Below are positions 14,182 through 22,214 of a stretch of 29,430 nt of DNA, piece by piece. The stretch lies in contig CAZRKC010000031.1 in assembly GCA_964600665.1 (NCBI GenBank), positions 1-29,430 of the forward strand. Reading direction: 5' to 3'. This DNA comes from CAZRKC01 sp964600665 (GTDB lineage: Bacteria; Bacillota; SLNR01). A model generated the notes under the pieces. It saw only the letters and a list, made by a program, of their open reading frames with translations. It did no database searches and had not been told where the DNA came from. The position numbers and the translations under genes are program-made. Every line of letters begins with the position of its first letter. Position 1 is the first letter of the stretch.

Positions 14182-14738
14182 GAGATATCAGCTTTTGCTC
14201 GCACCATGGCTTCACCGCAGCGGCGGATAGCATCCAATTGATACTCCCGGCTTTTCTTCGTTATGCTGATCAAATCAAAAATCTCTGAATGCACGTGATT
14301 GAAGAGTTGTTGCATGGCAAACAGGCATGTGATCGTCCCTTTACCACTGCCCCCGGCAGCAGCGACCCCTGCTGCCAGTTTACCCCCCAGCAGACTGTGC
14401 TCCCAGCGGGTTGCTTCACACCGCCGGACCCGATCAAAAAAGGTCTTGGCTGATTCACTCATCTCACCCCAGTATACTGGAGACACAATGATATACCCGT
14501 CTGCCTCCAGCAGTTGCTGATGGAGAGCCTGAAAATCGTCTTGCACCTGGCAAGTATGCTGACCCCAGCAGGTCCCATACCCTCTGTCGCAGGCCTGGCA
14601 AACGCCCACTGTGTATTGATTGAGGTTGACGATATCGGCAACACCACCTGCATCCCGGATTCCCGCGGCTGCGGCTTTTCCACATGCTGCGGTCAAGCCA
14701 TCTACATTTGGACTCGCTGTATAGACAATCATTTTCAT
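14178..14738 (-). CDS. Iron-sulfur flavoprotein / NADPH-dependent FMN reductase-like
   Basis: A 186-residue flavodoxin-fold protein. The N-terminal TASPNVDGLTAACG loop binds FMN phosphate. C47, C50, C57 and C63 in CQACDRGYGTCWGQHTC resemble the compact cysteine motif of iron-sulfur flavoproteins of anaerobes, which bind a 4Fe-4S cluster beside FMN. SPVYWGEMSESAKTFFDR and AAAGGSGKG are further flavin contacts. Iron-sulfur flavoproteins pass electrons to oxygen or peroxide in some anaerobes, and the acceptor here is unknown. It lies 6 nt behind the desulfhydrase-like gene and overlaps the methyltransferase gene by 4 nt. Confidence 0.82.
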   Translation of the reverse strand: MKMIVYTASPNVDGLTAACGKAAAAGIRDAGGVADIVNLNQYTVGVCQACDRGYGTCWGQHTCQVQDDFQALHQQLLEADGYIIVSPVYWGEMSESAKTFFDRVRRCEATRWEHSLLGGKLAAGVAAAGGSGKGTITCLFAMQQLFNHVHSEIFDLISITKKSREYQLDAIRRCGEAMVRAKADIS

Positions 14739-14744
14739 GGCAAA

Positions 14745-15734
14745 TCACTCCTTCGGTTGAAACAAATGTGATTGTGCAAACAGAGACGGTAGGCCCCCTG
14801 TATGCACAAAACAAGACGCTTCATTCCCTGGAATCACCTTCCGTTCAATCAAGTCTCGCAGACCACCCAATGTTTTGCTGGTATAGATACTTTCCAAAAA
14901 AATACCTTCAGTACGGGGGAGGTCATACGCAGCCTGTAAGGATAGATGGGTATTGGCTCCATAACCATCTCCAAGGTATTCATCGTAAATCGTCATCACT
15001 TCGTCCATGGTTGCAGCCGGTTTAATATGGGTGATGGCAATCATGTCATCCCACAAGTCCCCCATAATTTTTCTCAGTACCGGCTTTTCGTACTCGACAC
15101 TGATCACATGAACATGAAACGGGTGACCGAGAATTGCAGTTCCATAGACAAATCCCGTGGCAGTGGCTGCCATGGCCCCGACCATTCCCACATGGCGGAT
15201 ATCCAATTCTCTGGCATCTGCCTGCTGATGCAGTTCCAGGGCACAAAGCGCATACCCCAACGCACCACGACCAGAGTTGTTAATAATATAGGGCCTTTTC
15301 CCCTGGGCTTTCAAGTCGGAGGCAATTTCCTCAGTCCGCCTCCCCCGCTCATCTTCATCCACGGGCCCCAGAAAAATGGAATGGGCGCCACTGAGATGAT
15401 TGAGAAGCATGTTCCCCTGATAATGGGTGGGGCGATCCCCTCCGTGGACCAACACGCATTCCAGTCCCATTTTTGCACATGCGGCGGCTGCCAAGCGACA
15501 CTGATTTGATTGTATTCCCCCCGCAGCCACAATTACATTGGCTCCCTGAGATATCGCCTCACCCATTAAAAACTCCAAGGTGCGTACTTTATTACCACCC
15601 ATTCCCAAAGGAAATGCATCATCACGTTTGACATACAAATGATAATAGTCAAATAACTGGCCGTAACCAGGGGCATGCTCCAAAGGAGTAGGCTCACTGT
15701 ACAGTCGAACCCGAGGAATGTGAGAGAAAATCAT
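14745..15734 (-). CDS. D-cysteine desulfhydrase / ACC deaminase-family PLP enzyme
   Basis: A 329-residue fold-type II PLP enzyme. LYVKRDDAFPLGMGGNKVRTLEFLM carries the Schiff-base Lys49, and AAGGIQSNQCRLAAAACAKMG binds substrate and cofactor. This arrangement is that of D-cysteine desulfhydrase (DcyD) and ACC deaminase, which release ammonia plus pyruvate (with sulfide) or 2-oxobutyrate. D-cysteine is the more likely substrate in an anaerobe with many sulfur enzymes, but both are possible. The gene starts 4 nt after the Tag-PanE stop codon, so it is translated from the same transcript. Confidence 0.85.
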   Translation of the reverse strand: MIFSHIPRVRLYSEPTPLEHAPGYGQLFDYYHLYVKRDDAFPLGMGGNKVRTLEFLMGEAISQGANVIVAAGGIQSNQCRLAAAACAKMGLECVLVHGGDRPTHYQGNMLLNHLSGAHSIFLGPVDEDERGRRTEEIASDLKAQGKRPYIINNSGRGALGYALCALELHQQADARELDIRHVGMVGAMAATATGFVYGTAILGHPFHVHVISVEYEKPVLRKIMGDLWDDMIAITHIKPAATMDEVMTIYDEYLGDGYGANTHLSLQAAYDLPRTEGIFLESIYTSKTLGGLRDLIERKVIPGNEASCFVHTGGLPSLFAQSHLFQPKE

Positions 15735-15738
15735 AAAA

Positions 15739-17157
15739 TCAACTTCCTTTCTTCGTCATATTTTCCAGGCAGTGAATCATCGCCGTCAATGACTGATTGA
15801 CCGGTGTCGCAATGCCATGGACCCAGCCTCGTGCAGCCACATGCCCATTGATGAAGTCGATTTCTGTAGCCAGCCCCCGATCCAGATCACGAACTAAAGA
15901 AGGAATGTTTTCTGAACGGAAGTATCCATTCAAAGCTGCAAGGTCCATGGGAATCACTGCCCCTTCAGCTTTGGCTACGTCTTTGACTTCCCGCAATATT
16001 TCCATCTTCACATCATTGAGTAAGGGACCGGATAAATCCCGATTGCTGATTCCCAGCAGCCCCGCCAGTGGATTCGCCACGCAGTTGATCAACAGTTTCT
16101 GCCACTGGGCACTGGTATAATCATCGCTGATCACCACATCCACGGCGGTATCGTGAAGGCAGGCCTGAATGAAACCCGCAGTGTCCGATGGCGGGAGAAT
16201 CAACTTGCCACCATAATAGATGACCCGTCCCGCACCATCACTATTGGCTCCGAACTGGACGATGCCCCTTGATGCCGGCTGTCCCAGCCAGCGATCCAGA
16301 TCCGGTTCAAACCCTAGTCCATTCTGCAAAGCCACCACTGCCTGGCCTGGATGCAATAACGGCCGGAGCCGGTAAGCGGTGGACTCCAACGATCGGATTT
16401 TTCCCGTTAGCAAGATGATATCATCCGGATCGATATGATTCATTTCCCATGTGTGTTTAACCATCACGGGAATCCTTTTTTCAGTTTTTCCGTATACCGA
16501 TGCCAACAAACCTGTGGCTTTCACTGCAACAGCGTGAGGGCTATCCCCTACCAGAAACGCCGGCCAGCGACCACTGAGTAAGGCCGCAAACGCTGAGCCC
16601 ACCGACCCTGCCCCCACAATCCAGATCTTCTTTTTGAAATCTGTCGGGTAACCGGTCTGATCCACCTGCTTCCAGCATCCCGGACTATGGAGGGGCTCAA
16701 TCAAACCAACCGCCTCTAGGAAACTCTCTGTGACTGTGGGACCCATAAAGCGAAATAGGCGCCGGAATGCAACTAAAATGCCTTGACGGTCCGTCCAGTC
16801 CATGGACTGGAAAAAGTTCCATAGTGAGCCCCACTGGTTCCGAAGGGTTTGGCAGACCCGGGCATTATCAATTGTCGCTTGTATCTTGCCCTGATGACGT
16901 ACGATTCCGGCATCATCCAATAGTCGGCGGACATCCTCATCATCCATGGCGGCTACGCGATCCAGATCGAACTGAGCGAATGCACGGCGAAATCCATCCC
17001 GTTTATGCAAAATCGTACGCCAGCTTAATCCCGCTTGAAAAGACTCCAGGACCATCCGCTCAAACAGCTGGGCATCCCCAAATACCGGCAAACCCCACTC
17101 TTCATCATGATATTTCTCCATAACTGGGTCATCTTGACACCACAGGCATCGTTGCAT
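15739..17157 (-). CDS. Fusion: 3-methyladenine DNA glycosylase I (Tag) + ketopantoate reductase-like (PanE)
   Basis: A 472-residue two-domain protein. Residues 1-165 are Tag, removing 3-methyladenine from DNA: C4, H17, E38 and the late H157-SPG-C161 pair match the zinc-binding and active-site residues of E. coli Tag (Cys4, His17, Glu38, His175, Cys179). Residues 176-472 are PanE/ApbA-like: GAGSVGSAFA binds NADP, and KLLINCVANPLAGL contains the catalytic Lys. PanE makes pantoate for coenzyme A. There is no stop, start codon or ribosome site at the junction (about 16635), so one polypeptide is expected. The middle of the Tag domain is somewhat short. It sits 16 nt behind the GNAT gene. Confidence 0.88.
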   Translation of the reverse strand: MQRCLWCQDDPVMEKYHDEEWGLPVFGDAQLFERMVLESFQAGLSWRTILHKRDGFRRAFAQFDLDRVAAMDDEDVRRLLDDAGIVRHQGKIQATIDNARVCQTLRNQWGSLWNFFQSMDWTDRQGILVAFRRLFRFMGPTVTESFLEAVGLIEPLHSPGCWKQVDQTGYPTDFKKKIWIVGAGSVGSAFAALLSGRWPAFLVGDSPHAVAVKATGLLASVYGKTEKRIPVMVKHTWEMNHIDPDDIILLTGKIRSLESTAYRLRPLLHPGQAVVALQNGLGFEPDLDRWLGQPASRGIVQFGANSDGAGRVIYYGGKLILPPSDTAGFIQACLHDTAVDVVISDDYTSAQWQKLLINCVANPLAGLLGISNRDLSGPLLNDVKMEILREVKDVAKAEGAVIPMDLAALNGYFRSENIPSLVRDLDRGLATEIDFINGHVAARGWVHGIATPVNQSLTAMIHCLENMTKKGS

Positions 17158-17173
17158 GGGCGTTCCTCCTTAC

Positions 17174-18109
17174 TCAGTCCATACCCTCAAATTCCACTGG
17201 CCACAGCACTCTTCCTGCTTTCATGGCTCCTGCCGTCAGCGTATGGAAATAGTGATCCACCGTCACGGAGTTGAGACTGACCATCATCGCCGCCGCCGGG
17301 CAATAGAATTCTGCCTGAGCATCCGGAAACCATGCTCGAGTCAGTGGATTCTCCGGATCCAACGGTAACGAAATGCCATTGGTGTCACCGCCGGTCGAGC
17401 GGACCAATTGAATGGCACTTTCATGATCCCGGGCGATTAAAAACAAAATCCGGTCTTTTCCCTGGGGGAGAAACCGCACCACACCATTGAGAAGACCATC
17501 CTGTTCCAATACCCTTGTGGATGCGGCCGGATGCACGCTGAGCCAACCGCTCAATTCCTGATCCGGCATCAGTGAAAACCGGACTTGTCTTTCCTGATGC
17601 TGCCAAAGGTCCATAGCCGGCTTGACATCGGCAGCAACGAAGGGGCGAATGACAGCGCCTGATATGTGTTCAGATGACGGGAGATTGACCAAAATACGAC
17701 TGTGGCTATATGCATGAGGAACAAATCCAAAACGGGGATAATAGGTGGGATGGCCCAGCAGAAAACATGCTGAATACCCCTTTTCTTTTGCCCGTGCCAA
17801 CCCTTCCCGGATCAAATCCCCGCCGATTCCTTTCCCCTGATGTGATGGCAGGATTCCGACCGGGGCCAGATTGACCATGGGTACTTGTTCATGGTCCAAA
17901 TAGACCATTCGCGGCGAAAACAATGCATGGCCGACCACTTTGTCCCCTTCTCTGGCTGTTACTGACAATTCTGGATCATATGCCTCCCGGTGCCGGTGGA
18001 GATTGACCATAATGGCTTCCGACATCCGTCCGCCAAACGCATACATGTGGACCCGTCGAATACCAGGATAATCCGAAACCTGTTCACTATCGACCTGCCA
18101 AGTTCTCAA
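17174..18109 (-). CDS. GNAT acetyltransferase (Eis-like C-terminal extension)
   Basis: A 311-residue protein. Residues 1-150 form an acetyl-CoA-dependent N-acetyltransferase: VNLAPVGILPSHQGKGIGGDLIREGL holds the Q/RxxGxG/A pyrophosphate loop, and FLLGHPTYYPRFGFVPH is typical of this subfamily. Residues 155-311 resemble the second GNAT-like plus SCP2-like region of Eis-type proteins, though weakly. The substrate is unknown. The start is a TTG at 18109 that overlaps the stop codon of the Sec-type alkyltransferase (TTGA). This overlap is with the downstream stop and not with the UGA at 18220, which supports full-length reading of that gene. Confidence 0.82.
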   Translation of the reverse strand: MRTWQVDSEQVSDYPGIRRVHMYAFGGRMSEAIMVNLHRHREAYDPELSVTAREGDKVVGHALFSPRMVYLDHEQVPMVNLAPVGILPSHQGKGIGGDLIREGLARAKEKGYSACFLLGHPTYYPRFGFVPHAYSHSRILVNLPSSEHISGAVIRPFVAADVKPAMDLWQHQERQVRFSLMPDQELSGWLSVHPAASTRVLEQDGLLNGVVRFLPQGKDRILFLIARDHESAIQLVRSTGGDTNGISLPLDPENPLTRAWFPDAQAEFYCPAAAMMVSLNSVTVDHYFHTLTAGAMKAGRVLWPVEFEGMD

Positions 18110-18663
18110 TCGATCACCTGCTTTTTGTACGGAATGTGTTCAATTTCAAGATGCTTGACTTTTTGCTTCAAACCACCGCCAAATCCGGTCAAGGCTCCCC
18201 CTGAGCCCAAAATACGGTGTCAGGGTACCACCAGGCTGACCCGGTTGATATGCATGGCACCCCCAATCGCACGTGAGCTTCGGGGGTTCCCCACCGCCTT
18301 GGCTAGGTCTCCGTAAGTCGCGCCGTATCCATAAGGGACATCTTTGCAAGCTTTCAGTGCTTTTGCCTGAAAAGCCGTATACCCACAAGTTTCCCAATCC
18401 ACAGGATAATCCAGTGCCACCGGGACCCCAGAATAATATGCATTCAGATCATGCCCCAAACGATCCAGATCCGCCTCTGAAAACGGTCCTCCCGTCAGGG
18501 TTTCACAGCTCGGGTGACCTGAAGGCATCACACGGGCTAATTCTCTGACGGCTGCTTGCAGGGTGGGTACCGGCAGGATCATCCCCACCAACCCCTGTGA
18601 TGTTGCTGCAACCCCCAACCAATCATTTTCAATTTGATAGTACCGCGTTCGAATACATACCAT
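18106..18663 (-). CDS. O6-alkylguanine-DNA alkyltransferase with UGA/selenocysteine at the acceptor cysteine
   Basis: A 185-residue MGMT/Ogt-family protein if TGA at 18220-18222 is read through. The family repairs O6-alkylguanine by transferring the alkyl group to its own cysteine in PCHR, once per molecule. Here GYGATYGDLAKAVGNPRSSRAIGGAM gives the conserved DNA-binding helix region, then VSLVVP, UGA (residue 148), HRILGSGG, ALTGFGGGLKQKV and a final LEIEH, all in one frame and exactly as in the family. AAAGGTGGGAG precedes the ATG at 18663. It opens the seven-gene operon that also contains Tag. Alternative: a Cys-to-stop mutation. SECIS-like hairpin and intact 3' part favour selenocysteine. 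Confidence 0.87.
18190..18219 (-). promoter_or_regulatory. Candidate bacterial SECIS element in the alkyltransferase gene
   Basis: Immediately 3' of the UGA on the minus strand, GGCTC (18203-18207) pairs with GAGCC (18193-18197) around the loop AGGGG, with one further G-T pair below. The loop starts 17 nt after the UGA and has G at its second position, within the published range for bacterial SECIS elements as I know it. The lower stem is weak. Confidence 0.55.
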
Positions 18664-18736
18664 GATGCTCCCACCTTTCTGACTTGCAAAATGACAGCAC
18701 TTCATTTTTTCGGCAAAAAATCAGAAAATCCCCCTC

Positions 18737-18765
18737 ATACTACTGGGTGCTGCCGGTGTTTTCAA
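18737..18765 (-). promoter_or_regulatory. Promoter of the seven-gene alkylation-repair/redox operon
   Basis: The minus strand shows TTGAAA (18760-18765), 17 bp, TAGTAT (18737-18742), about 75 nt before the alkyltransferase start. It lies back to back with the promoter of the MerR-type gene, so the regulator could affect both. Confidence 0.6.
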
Positions 18766-18783
18766 AATTCTTGTGAAAAACCC

Positions 18784-18814
18784 TTGCTTATAACGTTACG
18801 TAATGTAATATAAT
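18784..18814 (+). promoter_or_regulatory. MerR-type promoter/operator with 19-bp spacer
   Basis: TTGCTT (18784-18789) and TATAAT (18809-18814) are 19 bp apart, the unusual spacing that MerR-family activators correct by twisting DNA. The spacer contains the palindrome TTACGTAA within a longer imperfect repeat (ACGTTACGTAATGT). The first gene behind it encodes a MerR-family protein, so autoregulation is inferred. Confidence 0.7.
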
Positions 18815-18833
18815 GAATCCGGGAGGGATGTTG

Positions 18834-19619
18834 ATGTCAAATGAACAATTTTTTACGGTTGGAGAGTTAGCAAAACGGTTCGGAGTCACCAATCGCACTT
18901 TACAATTTTATGATCAAGAAGGCCTGTTAAATCCCAGCCGATATTCTGAAGGCGGACGCCGACTCTATTCCCGTACGGATATCATTCGTCTTCAGCAAAT
19001 CCTTTTTTTTAAGTCATTCGGATTTAAATTGCAGGAAATCAAAGACAAAATCGTCCTTGCAGATGACCCTGAAGCCTTGTTGAATATGTTGAATCAACAA
19101 CGAAATATCCTATCCGAGCAAGCAACGAAGATCCATGATGTGATCCAATATCTTGATCAAGTGCTGAAGGAAGGACGCCATGGTACGCAGATTAGCACCG
19201 AAAAGTTGATGCTCATCATGGAGATGATGCAATCCGGAAATCCATATGCATTTATTGTCCAGTATATCAGCAAAGACCATTTGGATGCGGTTTTTCCCTG
19301 GAGAACAACCACTCACCAAGCCGAAAAGGAAACAAATCAAGCGTGGGAGGCATTATTTGACGAAGTCATCTCACTCCACCGTGGCAGCACAGATCCAGCC
19401 AGCGCAGCCGGGCAAGATCTCGCCAGACGGTGGTGGGCGAAGGTAGAAGAAACTGCGGGGGGTGACCCGTCTCTGATTGGGGAACTCATGGACATGGGTA
19501 GCGATGTGGATCAGTGGCCTGACTCCGTAGCAGATTTAAAAGCAGCCACGAAAGAATTCCTGGGCCCTGCCTTTGAGATATATTTTCGAAACAAAGGAAA
19601 GGATGGATTAACACGATGA
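18834..19619 (+). CDS. MerR-family regulator with TipAS-like effector domain
   Basis: A 261-residue regulator. The winged helix (FTVGELAKRFGVTNRTLQFYDQEGLL, GGRRLYSRTDIIRLQQI) and a dimerisation helix with FGFKLQEIKD fill residues 1-120. The C-terminal part from about residue 160 (NQAWEALFDEV, GQDLARRWWAKVEETAGGDPSLI, EFLGPAFEIYF) resembles the TipAS antibiotic-binding domain. The ATG at 18834 is 6 nt after GGGAGGG. It is the first gene of an operon with an ABC exporter, overlapping the ATPase start by 4 nt (ATGA). It probably activates its own operon on binding a toxic ligand. Confidence 0.88.
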   Translation: MSNEQFFTVGELAKRFGVTNRTLQFYDQEGLLNPSRYSEGGRRLYSRTDIIRLQQILFFKSFGFKLQEIKDKIVLADDPEALLNMLNQQRNILSEQATKIHDVIQYLDQVLKEGRHGTQISTEKLMLIMEMMQSGNPYAFIVQYISKDHLDAVFPWRTTTHQAEKETNQAWEALFDEVISLHRGSTDPASAAGQDLARRWWAKVEETAGGDPSLIGELMDMGSDVDQWPDSVADLKAATKEFLGPAFEIYFRNKGKDGLTR

Positions 19620-20530
19620 ATTCACCTGCAGTTGTCATTCAGAATCTAGTCAAGAAGTACGGTGATTTTACTGCGCTTCATGGTATCAGCCTAGAGATCA
19701 ATCATGGAGAGGTTTTTGGGTTATTAGGTCCTAACGGGGCAGGGAAAACAACAACTTTGGAATGCCTGGAAGGCTTGCGCATTCCCACTAGCGGGAAAAT
19801 GTTGGTAGATGGGGTCAACCCGTCCACAGGTGGGGCCCTATTGCGGCGTAAGCTCGGAGTCCAGCTGCAATCATCTTCTTTACCGGATGCCATCACAGCC
19901 CGGGAAGCAATGGAGTTGATTTGCGCTTGGGGTGGTAAATCAACTCGATCCGACCTGCTGAGTCATTTCGGATTGAATGAACTTGCAAATCAGCAATATC
20001 ACAGTTTATCCACCGGACAAAAGCGGCGGGTTCATCTTGCTTTAGCACTGGCTCAAGATCCCCCGGTGGTGATTTTGGATGAACCTACTGCTGGACTGGA
20101 TGTTCAAGGAAGAGCGCAGCTGCACAACGCCATCCGGGATCTCAAATCAAAAGGAGTCACCATTTTAATTGCAACTCATGACATGGCTGAAGCCGAGAAC
20201 TTATGTGACCGAATCGCCATTATTATCCGCGGGCGGATCGCAACGATTGGATCACCTGCCCAAATCACGGCTGCTGGGAATCTGGAAACGCGAATCACCT
20301 TGCGGACATCGCAGCGCACACTATTGACCAATGTAACTCGACCGGCATCCCGATTTATCGGCGAGACCGATGGGTATGGAACATGGCTGAGTACAGATGC
20401 CGCAATCACAGTCATGGATCTGCTCAAAGATGTGCAAAAAACAGGTGATCGCGTTGAAGATCTGCGAGTGGAGCGCCCATCTCTGGAAGAGCGATTTTTG
20501 GAACTGCTGGAAGGGGATGAAGGCCAATGA
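19616..20530 (+). CDS. ABC transporter ATP-binding protein (drug/multidrug export type)
   Basis: A 304-residue ATPase of the CcmA/DrrA-like group. Walker A GPNGAGKTT lies near residue 38, the signature LSTGQKRRVHLALALA near 130, Walker B PVVILDEPTAGLD near 150 and the switch His in IATHDM near 185. The signature reads STGQ instead of the usual SGGQ. A C-terminal extension of about 90 residues with EDLRVERPSLEERFLELL is typical of exporters of this class. It is co-translated with the regulator upstream and the permease downstream through ATGA overlaps. The substrate is unknown. Confidence 0.92.
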   Translation: MNSPAVVIQNLVKKYGDFTALHGISLEINHGEVFGLLGPNGAGKTTTLECLEGLRIPTSGKMLVDGVNPSTGGALLRRKLGVQLQSSSLPDAITAREAMELICAWGGKSTRSDLLSHFGLNELANQQYHSLSTGQKRRVHLALALAQDPPVVILDEPTAGLDVQGRAQLHNAIRDLKSKGVTILIATHDMAEAENLCDRIAIIIRGRIATIGSPAQITAAGNLETRITLRTSQRTLLTNVTRPASRFIGETDGYGTWLSTDAAITVMDLLKDVQKTGDRVEDLRVERPSLEERFLELLEGDEGQ

Positions 20531-21258
20531 ACGCAATCATGAAGCAATTAGCCATCCAATTTCGTATGGATCTGCGGGATAAGGGGATCCTCCTGACCTA
20601 CTATATCGTTCCATTGCTCTTTTATGCCGTAGTCGGAGCCGTTTTCTCATCCATTAATCCATTGTCCCGGTTGACTTTGACGGGGGCAATGTCAATCTTC
20701 GCGGTGAGTATGGGAGCCGTGATCGGAATCCCTGCTCCTCTCGTTTCCTTGCGAGAAAACGGTGCCTTGCGCGCGTACAAGGTCAATGGAATTCCCGGTT
20801 GGGCAGTCCTGCTAGTGACGGCGTCCAGCGCTTTTCTCCACCTATCCATTGTTACAGCCATCATTAGTATCACAGGCCCACGATTGTTTGGTGCATCCGT
20901 ACCCGCTCATATCGGTTGGTATATCGTCATCATGGCCATCTTACTCTTTACCAGTATTTGTGTCGGTTTGATGATCGGCTCGGTCGCCAAAAACCAACCA
21001 GCATCAGTCATGCTCTCTCAAGGGGTATTCCTGCCTTCCTTGATGTTGGGGGGGATCATGTTTCCTGCCGACATGCTTCCAAGCACCCTCAGACAAGCAG
21101 GATTAATCTTTCCGGCTACCCACGCCATGAATAGTTTTCGAATGCTTGCCTATCAACTGCCTGGCTCTGATCATCTGATATCACTATTTGTTTTAGCCGG
21201 CATCGGGATTGCTGCTTTGTTCGTTGCCGTAATCCGGTTCCAGTCCAGCAGTCGTTGA
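20527..21258 (+). CDS. ABC-2 type permease of the exporter
   Basis: A 243-residue membrane protein with about six transmembrane segments, pairing with the upstream ATPase. RMDLRDKGILLTYYIVPLLFYAVVG is the first membrane segment, and LPSLMLGGIMFPADMLPSTLRQAGLIFPATHAMNSFR is the conserved ABC-2 signature region between the last segments. It uses the ATGA overlap with the ATPase stop. One ATPase and one permease suggest a homodimeric exporter, probably for an antibiotic or hydrophobic toxin given the TipAS-like regulator. Confidence 0.9.
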   Translation: MNAIMKQLAIQFRMDLRDKGILLTYYIVPLLFYAVVGAVFSSINPLSRLTLTGAMSIFAVSMGAVIGIPAPLVSLRENGALRAYKVNGIPGWAVLLVTASSAFLHLSIVTAIISITGPRLFGASVPAHIGWYIVIMAILLFTSICVGLMIGSVAKNQPASVMLSQGVFLPSLMLGGIMFPADMLPSTLRQAGLIFPATHAMNSFRMLAYQLPGSDHLISLFVLAGIGIAALFVAVIRFQSSSR

Positions 21259-21296
21259 GGCCGCATCTACCCTGAGATTCAACCTTGATAAAGGGT

Positions 21297-21326
21297 TTGA
21301 CACCTCCTTGTGGAATTGTCTATGGT
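21297..21326 (+). promoter_or_regulatory. Possible promoter of the epimerase-sufCB operon
   Basis: TTGACA (21297-21302), 18 bp and TATGGT (21321-21326), 25 nt before the ATG at 21351. It lies behind the ABC permease gene without an obvious terminator in between, so read-through from the exporter operon is possible. Confidence 0.4.
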
Positions 21327-21350
21327 GACATCTCACTGGGAGGTTTTGAT

Positions 21351-22193
21351 ATGGATTACCCATTTATCGTATCCGCTATGACTTATACCTATGCGCGATA
21401 TCCTCTGGAACACACGCTAACCGCCATCGCCCGGCAGGGCTTAACACATGTGGAAATCTGGGGTGGTCATCCCCATGCAGCTGTGGAGCTTTTAGACTCT
21501 CGCTATCTGGTCAGGATCAACGGGCTATTAAACGCAAATGGATTATCTGTTACCATGTTCACACCAGAGCAGATTTCAGCCCCGGTGGCAGTCGGGTCTC
21601 CTGATCCTCTGATCCGAGAGTACAGTGTCCGGTACTTTTGCCGGGCAGCGGAGGCCGCCGCTGCGATGGGCACATCCCGGATGCTCATGACAGCTGGAAC
21701 GGTTTTAACGGGTCAAAATGTCCAGCAAGCATGGGATCTGAGTATGGATAGCTTGTTAAAAATCGGCCGACATGCGCAGGAACTTGGTGTTCGCTTAGTA
21801 CTGGAACCACTAGACCGAGAAGAATCTCCTTTAATGAATTCCCTCGCTTCACTGTCTGAGGCTTACCGGCGACTTACTGAGATCAAACCAGAAGTGATGG
21901 TGGATCTCGTGCCCATGTTCCGAAACGGCGAGGACTTAAGCGACTATTTTTCCCATTTCGGGCCAGATCTATCTGTTATTCATTTTATTGATTGTGACGG
22001 CCGTACCTTCAAACATCTGGTCCCCGGGGACGGGGTGATGAATTTTGCACCCGTCATGCAAGCCATCAAGTCCCATGGCTTCACCGGTATTCTGTCTTTG
22101 GAACTGGGGGATACGTATCATGGTGATCCGGATTGTGCACTGGCAAGGGCTTTAATAGCTATTGATGAGCTGGCGGAAAATGCAGGATATTAA
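21351..22193 (+). CDS. Sugar (phosphate) isomerase/epimerase-like TIM barrel
   Basis: A 280-residue AP-endonuclease-2-type TIM barrel. HVEIWGGHPHA near residue 33, a glutamate in LVLEPL near 150, MVDLVPMF near 185, HFIDCDG near 214 and the final LSLELG resemble fructoselysine 3-epimerase (FrlC) and related metal-dependent sugar epimerases. The substrate is not certain, and no sugar-kinase or transporter gene is adjacent. The ATG at 21351 has GGGAGG at 7 nt and is chosen over an ATG at 21285. It is followed after 21 nt by sufC. A link to iron-sulfur assembly is not obvious. Confidence 0.82.
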   Translation: MDYPFIVSAMTYTYARYPLEHTLTAIARQGLTHVEIWGGHPHAAVELLDSRYLVRINGLLNANGLSVTMFTPEQISAPVAVGSPDPLIREYSVRYFCRAAEAAAAMGTSRMLMTAGTVLTGQNVQQAWDLSMDSLLKIGRHAQELGVRLVLEPLDREESPLMNSLASLSEAYRRLTEIKPEVMVDLVPMFRNGEDLSDYFSHFGPDLSVIHFIDCDGRTFKHLVPGDGVMNFAPVMQAIKSHGFTGILSLELGDTYHGDPDCALARALIAIDELAENAGY

Positions 22194-22214
22194 TCGTTTA
22201 AAGGAGGTTTCACC

